A stretch of DNA of 5,407 nucleotides, from contig JAFEEV010000249.1 of the NCBI GenBank assembly GCA_018240935.1, forward strand, positions 1 to 5,407, written 5' to 3'. Of this stretch, positions 1 to 4,360 are shown in pieces (position 1 is the first letter of the stretch; every line of letters begins with the position of its first letter). Made by a program: the position numbers and the translations under genes. The notes beneath the pieces are model-generated. The model made no database searches. It worked only from the letters and a program-made list of their open reading frames with translations, and had not been told where the DNA came from. This DNA is from Pseudomonadota bacterium (GTDB lineage: Bacteria; Pseudomonadota; Gammaproteobacteria; Burkholderiales; Nitrosomonadaceae).

Positions 1-665
1 AAAGCCGCCGCAGCAAAATCTATCAGGAAGCTTTGGAGATTCTGAATCAACAAGGGTTGCTTTATCCCTGTGCCTGTTCACGAAAAGAAATTGCGGATTC
101 CAGCATCACCGGTTTGTACGGTTTTATTTATCCGGGAACCTGTCTGAACAAACCCGCTTCGACCAAGAATGCACATGCGCTTCGCATTCAAACGCCCGAT
201 GAATTGATCCAATTCCGGGATATTCTGCAAGGACTTTATGCGCAAAATCTGCGCCGCGACGTCGGCGATTTCGTGTTGCGCCGCGCCGATGGGATTTATG
301 CGTATCAACTGGCGGTTGTGGTTGACGATGCGGCGCAAAATATCACGCATGTCGTGCGCGGTGCCGATCTGCTCGATTCCACACCGCGGCAAGTATATTT
401 GCAGTGGTTGCTGGGGCATGCAACACCGCATTACATGCACTTGCCCGTGGTAACCAATGCCGCCGGTGAAAAACTCAGCAAGCAAACTCATGCCGCTCCA
501 ATCGATACGGCCAATGCCTTGCGTGAATTGGTTGCGGCATTGCGTTTTCTAGGCCAGGAGCCGCCTGGAGAGATTCTGGACGGTGATATTTCGTCATTCT
601 GGCGCTGGGCAATACCCAATTGGCGCGTGGACCGGATTCCGCAGGGATGTGATAAAAAACCATGA
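1..665 (+). CDS. gluQ: Glutamyl-Q tRNA(Asp) synthetase, 3' part (5' end outside window)
   Basis: GluQ activates glutamate and attaches it to the queuosine base at the anticodon wobble position of tRNA(Asp). It is a truncated paralogue of glutamyl-tRNA synthetase without the anticodon-binding domain. The frame is open from base 3 and the upstream codons read SRRSKIYQEA, a normal GluQ stretch, so the TTG at 33 is internal and the true start lies left of the window. About 220 codons are visible; roughly 80 N-terminal residues, including the HIGH-type ATP motif, should be missing. Seen: the GluQ zinc-binding pattern C-x-C (codons at 69 and 75) followed by Y-x3-C (Tyr at 129, Cys at 141); the core VVDDAAQNITHVVRGADLLD followed by STPRQ; and a KMSKS-type signature KLSK at 471-482. 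It stops with TGA at 663-665. The next gene starts 113 nt downstream, so coupling is uncertain. Confidence 0.95.
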   Translation, partial: SRRSKIYQEALEILNQQGLLYPCACSRKEIADSSITGLYGFIYPGTCLNKPASTKNAHALRIQTPDELIQFRDILQGLYAQNLRRDVGDFVLRRADGIYAYQLAVVVDDAAQNITHVVRGADLLDSTPRQVYLQWLLGHATPHYMHLPVVTNAAGEKLSKQTHAAPIDTANALRELVAALRFLGQEPPGEILDGDISSFWRWAIPNWRVDRIPQGCDKKP

Positions 666-778
666 AAGCGGTAATTATGCTAGGCTGTCATATCGCAGAA
701 CCGGCTGGCAGCATGCCGCCGTGAATGTGCCGGTGCGGATGATTTAAGTTGCTCAAAGATATCAGGTAAGGGGTTAGC

Positions 779-1942
779 GTGGCTTTTTTGCCGTTCCATA
801 TTACAAGACAAAAACGATTGAAAGTGGTGATCGCCGGCGGCGGATACGCCGGTCTTGCCGCATTGACCAATCTGCTGCAATTTGCTCCGGATACGGAAAT
901 CACGCTGGTTGATCCGCAAACGCAGCATTTGAAAATCACGCACTTGCACGAAACATTCCGCTACCCCTTAACCGACTTGCTGATCCCTTTTACGGATATC
1001 GAAAACCGCTATGGGTGCCGCCACATCCCGGCATCGTTACGCTTCGACGCCGATGCGCTGCAAGATTATCAGGCCAAGCGGCAATTGGTTATAAACGGTG
1101 AAGCTATCGATTTTGATTATCTGATCATCGCAACCGGTTGTCAGAGCCAGGAAACGGGTCATAATGAAGCCGGAAACTTGCTGAATCTGCATGATTTTAC
1201 AGTGACCGGCGGCGCGGAGCTGTTAACTGCGTTTCTTCGCCGCAGTGATGCACCGCAACCGGTGATTTCCGTCGTTGGCGGCGGCGCAACGGGTATCCAG
1301 TTTTTGTTCGAGATTAAGCGGTATCTTGACCGTATCAGGAGTAAAGCGGAGCTGCGCTTGATTCACGCCGGCGAACATGTGCTGGAACAGTTTCCTGGCG
1401 GTTTTGCGAAGTACGTGGAATCCCGCATGCACGATCTGAATATTGCGTTTTATCCGGAAACTTATTACTGTGAGCAGCAGGTTGGTAAAATCGTGCTGGC
1501 GCAGAAAGTTACCGGGCAGCGGTTCGAATTGCCTTCGGATTTATCGCTGTTGTTTTTAGGCAAGAAGCAGCAGAGTATGTTTACCGCGAATGCCTTCGGA
1601 CAGGTGCTGGCCGATCAAAAACCACTACCTAATATTTTCGTGGCCGGCGATTGTTCGTATTATCAATCGTTAGGATCGAATACGTTGACGGCGCAATCGG
1701 CTGTGCGGAAAGGTAAATTGGTGGCGCGCAATGTATTGCGGCACGCGGGATTTCCCGGCTTGCTCGAGCCTTATCTGCATCACGAATTAGGCTATGTGGT
1801 CAGTCTCGGCGCATCGGATGCCGTGGGCTGGCTGGTGGCGGAGGGCAATTTGATTACCGGTATGCCGGCTTTGGCAATTAAAGAAATCGTTGAAGCGCAA
1901 TATGATTTATTATTGGCAGGTATCGATACTTATTTGGTTTAG
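779..1942 (+). CDS. NDH-2-like FAD/NAD(P)-dependent oxidoreductase
   Basis: A 387-residue flavoprotein of the pyridine nucleotide-disulfide reductase fold, closest in pattern to type II NADH dehydrogenases, which pass electrons from NADH to quinone at the inner membrane face. Seen: FAD-binding GGGYAG at residues 20-25 after a short basic N-terminus; LIIATG at 115-120; a second nucleotide-binding motif GGGATG at 167-172; and the FAD-contacting FVAGDC at 287-292. The C-terminal part (about 325-387) resembles the NDH-2 tail but has no obvious transmembrane span. The start is GTG at 779, preceded by AAGGGG at 768-773; an in-frame TAA at 767-769 rules out an upstream start. Two residues usual in canonical NDH-2 differ: TGxE is TGIQ (Gln174), and the quinone-site pattern AQxAxQ is AQSAVR (Arg310). 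NADH:quinone activity is therefore not assured. First gene of a likely operon with the SRPBCC and LOV genes. No CxxC disulfide motif; sulfide:quinone reductase is less likely given the GDC motif. Confidence 0.85.
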   Translation: MAFLPFHITRQKRLKVVIAGGGYAGLAALTNLLQFAPDTEITLVDPQTQHLKITHLHETFRYPLTDLLIPFTDIENRYGCRHIPASLRFDADALQDYQAKRQLVINGEAIDFDYLIIATGCQSQETGHNEAGNLLNLHDFTVTGGAELLTAFLRRSDAPQPVISVVGGGATGIQFLFEIKRYLDRIRSKAELRLIHAGEHVLEQFPGGFAKYVESRMHDLNIAFYPETYYCEQQVGKIVLAQKVTGQRFELPSDLSLLFLGKKQQSMFTANAFGQVLADQKPLPNIFVAGDCSYYQSLGSNTLTAQSAVRKGKLVARNVLRHAGFPGLLEPYLHHELGYVVSLGASDAVGWLVAEGNLITGMPALAIKEIVEAQYDLLLAGIDTYLV

Positions 1943-1966
1943 CAAACACTGTGCAGGAGGCATTAA

Positions 1967-2446
1967 ATGCTTGGTTTGTTCAAAGATAACCCGGTAGTCG
2001 GCAAGGCCAGCGTAATCATTCAAAGCCCCAGTGACAAGATTTTTGATTTTATCGCCCACGATCTGCTGATCAACTACCCGCGCTGGTCGCCTGAAGTCAA
2101 AGAATTGGAAAAACTCACTGATGGCCCGGTAAAACTCGGAACGGTATGCCGCCAAGTCCGTATCGATCAGGGAAACCGCTCAGAATCGACGTTCAAGGTA
2201 AAAATTTTTGAGGAAGGCGCGCGCATTTGCTTTGAGGGCGTTTCCAATCCATACCGCTGTGACTATGTGATTGAGGCGATCAATGTCGCGGATAGCCGGG
2301 TGACGTTTGTTTTTGAATTGTTGAGCCTGGATATGCATGTGCGGCCATTCGAGAAACTCGTGCGCATCGCGGTGCAAGACGGTACTGAAAGAACGGTGAG
2401 AAATATCAAGAAACTGATTGAAGCGGATCGGGTTGATTACAAATAA
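1967..2446 (+). CDS. SRPBCC (START/Bet v1-like) family protein
   Basis: A 159-residue soluble protein with the outline of the SRPBCC helix-grip fold, whose members bind hydrophobic ligands or act as cyclases or carriers (polyketide cyclase, coenzyme Q-binding and similar groups). Seen: an opening strand with the common pattern hydrophobic-x-SPSDKIFDFIA at about residues 16-30; the typical YPRWSPEVKELE segment at 37-48; alternating beta-strand-like stretches through about residue 122; and a long closing amphipathic helix (about 126-155). There is no signal peptide or membrane segment. A strong AGGAGG at 1955-1960 lies six bases before the ATG. The gap from the oxidoreductase stop is 24 nt, implying co-transcription. 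No catalytic residues can be assigned, so ligand and reaction are unknown. A role in carrying or modifying a substrate of the neighbouring flavoprotein is inference from gene order only. Confidence 0.8.
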   Translation: MLGLFKDNPVVGKASVIIQSPSDKIFDFIAHDLLINYPRWSPEVKELEKLTDGPVKLGTVCRQVRIDQGNRSESTFKVKIFEEGARICFEGVSNPYRCDYVIEAINVADSRVTFVFELLSLDMHVRPFEKLVRIAVQDGTERTVRNIKKLIEADRVDYK

Positions 2447-2496
2447 CCGGCCAATTCAAGCATCAACCAATCGTTGATTAACCTGGAGAGAAGATC

Positions 2497-2949
2497 ATGG
2501 ATTTTATCGTTGAAAAAGACCCCGGATTGATTCCACAAGTACTGTCCAAGATTCTTGATTCATGCGTAAACGGCATAACACTGGCGGATCCCGATCAAGA
2601 GGATCTGCCGTTGGTTTATGTCAATAAGGCGTTTGAGGAAATAACCGGGTATACATTGGCGGAAACGGTAGGCAGGAATTGCCGTTTTTTACAAGGAAAT
2701 GAACATGATCAAGCCGGTGTCAAGCAACTGCAAGATGCGATCAAGAACAAGAAACCGGTTGAAGTGGTTTTGAGAAATTTCCGCAAAAACGGTGAGTTGT
2801 TTTACAACCATTTACTGGTATCGCCGCTCTTCGATTCGCATGGCAATGTGCTTTATTTCCTCGGGGTGCAGTTTGACATCACACCGCAAATCCGGGCGGA
2901 AGAGGAAATTAAATCGCTGAAAGAGCAACTGGCCGCGCTCAAGAAATAA
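2497..2949 (+). CDS. Short LOV-domain blue-light photoreceptor
   Basis: A 150-residue protein made of one PAS/LOV domain with short flanking helices and no output domain, like the short LOV proteins of Pseudomonas putida (PpSB1/PpSB2). LOV domains bind FMN and form a cysteinyl-flavin adduct in blue light. Seen: the LOV signature GRNCRFLQG at 59-67 with photoactive Cys62; flavin-ring contacts Asn94 (NFRKNG), Asn104 (FYNH) and Gln125 (GVQFD); an N-terminal helix (about 9-24); and a charged C-terminal helix 131-150 that looks able to form a coiled-coil dimer like the short-LOV J-alpha helix. Of the four phosphate-contacting arginines of PpSB1, only Arg63 is kept; the other positions are His70, Val75 and Gln79. 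GGAGAG at 2485-2490 precedes the ATG. Third gene after the SRPBCC gene (50-nt gap), with a MITE-like palindrome starting 11 nt after its stop. Its signalling partner is unknown. Confidence 0.9.
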   Translation: MDFIVEKDPGLIPQVLSKILDSCVNGITLADPDQEDLPLVYVNKAFEEITGYTLAETVGRNCRFLQGNEHDQAGVKQLQDAIKNKKPVEVVLRNFRKNGELFYNHLLVSPLFDSHGNVLYFLGVQFDITPQIRAEEEIKSLKEQLAALKK

Positions 2950-2960
2950 TCAGCGTTTCC

Positions 2961-3108
2961 CTAGGAAAGCTCTGAAAAAGGTAGCGAGCGACGGTGAGGC
3001 AAGGCGAAATCAGATGAAAAAGCACAGTTTACAAGATGTAAATGAGCATTTTGAGTCTGATTTCAACACAGCATGATCGAGCGCAGTAGTTTTTCAGAGC
3101 TTTCCTAG
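2961..3108. mobile_element. MITE-like palindromic element with 19-bp terminal inverted repeats
   Basis: The ends are perfect inverted repeats: CTAGGAAAGCTCTGAAAAA at 2961-2979 and its reverse complement at 3090-3108. The outer CTAG is itself a palindrome, so it may be a 4-bp target duplication flanking a 140-bp core (2965-3104). Inner inverted pairs share the same centre near 3035: GAAATCAGA (3006-3014) with TCTGATTTC (3056-3064), and TTTAC (3028-3032) with GTAAA (3038-3042). The whole element could therefore fold into one long imperfect hairpin. It has no coding capacity. IS5-type elements are known to duplicate C(T/A)A(G/A) targets and to have ends beginning GGAA, so mobilisation by an IS5-family transposase is a reasonable inference. 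The hairpin may also end transcription from the LOV gene. Copy number cannot be judged from one window. Confidence 0.75.
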
Positions 3109-3123
3109 CTATCTCCGCATATA

Positions 3124-3152
3124 TTGCTTAAAAGTGAAGTATTTTTTATCAG
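3124..3152 (+). promoter_or_regulatory. Weak sigma70-like promoter candidate for smbP
   Basis: TTGCTT (3124-3129) and TATCAG (3147-3152) are separated by 17 bases, each matching four of six positions of the sigma70 consensus. The pair lies between the MITE-like element and the smbP start at 3175. The local DNA is AT-rich, so a chance match is quite possible. If real, it leaves a very short leader that still contains the ribosome binding site. Confidence 0.25.
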
Positions 3153-3174
3153 TGAAAAGCGAGGCATCGATATC

Positions 3175-3561
3175 ATGAAAAATTTACCGTCCATTTTGAT
3201 TGCTGCGCTACTGGCGCTTTTTCTGATCGGCGAAATTAGCGCAGCGGGCAATTCAGGAAATACTGAACCGGGAAAAGCAATTGCCTTCATGGCGGAAGCA
3301 ATAAAACATGCGGAAATGGCCAAAACCCATAAAGCACACGCGGAGCATATCCATAAGCATGCCGAGGCAAGCTTGGAGTATGTCAAAAAGGTGGAAGCGG
3401 AAGCGATCGAGAATGAAAACAGCGAAGGCAGGGTGCACATAACAGAATCAATCCGGCACTTAGTGGAGGCCATTAATCACGCTAAAGCGGGGCATGCCGA
3501 TATTGCGAGCGAGCATGTCACCGATGCACTGGAAGAGATGCGTCAATTTACAACCCGGTAA
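3175..3561 (+). CDS. smbP: SmbP-like small His-rich metal-binding protein, secreted
   Basis: A 128-residue precursor resembling SmbP of Nitrosomonas europaea, a periplasmic helical protein that binds several divalent metal ions, copper in particular, through seven-residue repeats. Seen: a signal peptide with Lys2, a hydrophobic core at about 4-18 and cleavage likely after Ala23 or Ala24. The mature part is rich in Ala, Glu, Lys and His. Eleven histidines lie at 45, 52, 55, 58, 60, 62, 88, 95, 102, 107 and 114; many are seven apart (45/52, 55/62, 88/95/102, 107/114), so they would line one face of helices. The middle (63-87) is an acidic His-free linker, and there is no Cys in the protein. The ATG at 3175 is chosen over TTG 3124 because it places the signal peptide at the N-terminus; GAGG at 3161-3164 is a modest ribosome binding site. 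The MITE-like element lies just upstream, so the gene is probably transcribed alone. Role in metal storage or detoxification is inferred from the family. Confidence 0.85.
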   Translation: MKNLPSILIAALLALFLIGEISAAGNSGNTEPGKAIAFMAEAIKHAEMAKTHKAHAEHIHKHAEASLEYVKKVEAEAIENENSEGRVHITESIRHLVEAINHAKAGHADIASEHVTDALEEMRQFTTR

Positions 3562-3574
3562 ATTTAATTTTTCC

Positions 3575-3607
3575 GATCGCTGACCGGCTGGTTATAGTCA
3601 TGCGATC
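3575..3607. terminator. Hairpin between convergent genes, possible bidirectional terminator
   Basis: GATCGCTGAC (3575-3584) pairs with GTCATGCGATC (3597-3607) as a 10-bp stem with one bulged T and a 12-base loop. It sits in the 61-nt gap between the stop of smbP and the stop of the opposing small gene, where a terminator is expected. No T-run follows the stem on either strand, so it is not a textbook intrinsic terminator. It may instead protect 3' ends or act weakly. Confidence 0.4.
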
Positions 3608-3622
3608 AAGAGATGCCATTAT

Positions 3623-3865
3623 TCATTCACCATGAAGTAAATTAAGAATGATCAGGAGGGCAGCGAAACCGGCCGTGTAGTATGAAAATTTCTGTCCGTA
3701 GTTGAAGTGATCATCCCTGGACGGAAGCTTAATTTTCGCAAGCCTCTGTCCATACTTTCTTTTCATGAAGTTATAGGCTTCGTCATAGTTTGTGTACATA
3801 TAATGGTGATAAAGCATTAATACGAGAGAAATCACCAAACAAATCCATCCCATCAATTCGATCAT
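3623..3865 (-). CDS. Small two-helix membrane protein of unknown function
   Basis: I do not recognise this 80-residue protein. Seen: a hydrophobic helix at about 4-20, a polar, basic middle (about 28-60, with MKRKYGQRLAKIKL), and a second hydrophobic helix at about 64-77 ending in HGE. This suggests a hairpin in the inner membrane with the basic loop in the cytoplasm and both termini outside. The protein is notably rich in Tyr (nine) and has a cluster HHYMY right after helix 1. Start ATG (minus strand, 3865-3863) is preceded by AAGGAA at 3878-3873 with a seven-base spacer, which supports translation. It converges with smbP and no partner gene is adjacent on its strand. Coding status rests on the ribosome binding site and the coherent membrane topology. 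Confidence 0.65.
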   Translation of the reverse strand: MIELMGWICLVISLVLMLYHHYMYTNYDEAYNFMKRKYGQRLAKIKLPSRDDHFNYGQKFSYYTAGFAALLIILNLLHGE

Positions 3866-3982
3866 CGCTTTGTTCCTTTTGTCTTTTGTAGAGTCGTTAC
3901 TGTCGTTTTTTATTGGGTGACAATACTACACATTTTGTAACGAAATATTACCGGTGTTTGGCGTCAGATCGTGCGCCGGGAT

Positions 3983-4081
3983 TTATCTGCGCGGCGCAGT
4001 AGCCGCTTCTTGCAAGAGTCTCACCTGCGTTTTATGGCCGCGTCCATCGGTCAAGTCAAGTGGCATGACGAATTGCCATTC
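3983..4081 (-). pseudogene. Possible remnant of a minus-strand coding sequence
   Basis: On the minus strand the frame between TAG (4084-4082) and TAA (3985-3983) reads EWQFVMPLDLTDGRGHKTQ and continues to TAPRR. The composition looks protein-like, and the GC content is higher than the AT-rich DNA beside it. An ATG at 4066 gives only 27 codons with no clear ribosome binding site. It may be the end of a decayed or inserted gene, or chance. I do not recognise the family. Confidence 0.2.
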
Positions 4082-4280
4082 CTAAGATTCTGAAAGTACG
4101 CACAATGTTTAATTTTTCGGTGTTTTTAGGATGCTGATTCTTATGACAGAAGAATGAGAAGGGAAGGGAAAATAGTTCAATTCATTGAATAAAGAATAAT
4201 CCTACAGAATGATAAGTTGTTTGCGACAAATAAATAAGAACGTCCCGACAAAATAACTTTTAGTTTAATCCGTAAATTGT

Positions 4281-4304
4281 TTTGCGATTGATATATATCG
4301 CAAA
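4281..4304. promoter_or_regulatory. Perfect 8-bp inverted repeat (operator-like) upstream of the chemoreceptor gene
   Basis: TTTGCGAT (4281-4288) and ATCGCAAA (4297-4304) form a perfect dyad with an 8-base AT spacer; arm centres are 16 bases apart, which suits a dimeric regulator on one DNA face or an RNA hairpin. A further direct TTTGCGA lies at 4220-4226, and both TTTGCGA regions are followed by CAAATAAA (4227-4234, 4301-4308). A promoter-like TTGATA (4288-4293), 17 bases, TAAAAA (4311-4316) overlaps the dyad, which would suit repression, though the AT-rich context makes such matches common. No T-run follows, so a terminator is unlikely. Confidence 0.4.
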
Positions 4305-4360
4305 TAAAAATAAAAAATAATAGGGGGATATTTTTAAGAGAAATTACTTAGGAGATTCTG

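Larger units (their letters stand above)
3866..4360. other. 495-nt gene-free region with a GC-richer patch and an AT-rich leader
   Basis: This stretch lies between the divergent starts of the small membrane gene and the chemoreceptor gene and should hold both promoters. Bases about 3955-4080 are GC-richer than the rest and contain a short minus-strand open frame (see 3983-4081). Bases about 4090-4360 are strongly AT-rich with several dyads: ATTCTT/AAGAAT (4137-4155), TTCAAT-TC-ATTGAA (4176-4189), and the strongest at 4281-4304. I see no tRNA, rRNA or convincing full-length gene. Confidence 0.6.

Noticed and set aside
33..35. TTG as the start of gluQ
   Set aside because: The frame is open to the left edge, and the upstream codons encode a normal GluQ segment, so this is an internal Leu codon.
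78..491. 137-codon minus-strand open frame
   Set aside because: It lies wholly opposite gluQ, whose conserved protein explains the sequence; the translation has no recognisable domain.
700..734. ACCGGC/GCCGGT inverted repeat with inner GGCA/TGCC after gluQ as a terminator
   Set aside because: The stem is short with a long gap and no T-run follows.
680..949. Minus-strand open frames of 83-89 codons across the gluQ-oxidoreductase gap
   Set aside because: They overlap the oxidoreductase start and its FAD motif on the other strand and have no recognisable protein features.
3124..3126. TTG as the start of the SmbP-like gene
   Set aside because: It would add 17 polar residues ahead of a clear signal peptide; the ATG at 3175 puts the signal peptide at the N-terminus and has GAGG upstream.
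3105..3473. 122-codon minus-strand frame opposite smbP
   Set aside because: It is antisense to a recognised gene with a signal peptide and heptad His pattern; its hydrophobic, Ser/Ala-rich content is a mirror of that gene.
3894..3943. CGTTAC/GTAACG inverted pair upstream of the small membrane gene
   Set aside because: The arms are only six bases and nearly 40 bases apart; chance is likely. I also found no convincing minus-strand promoter there.
4244..4251. CCCGACAA as a sigma28 (flagellar) -10 element for the chemoreceptor
   Set aside because: It matches six of eight positions of GCCGATAA, but no TAAA-type -35 lies at the required distance.
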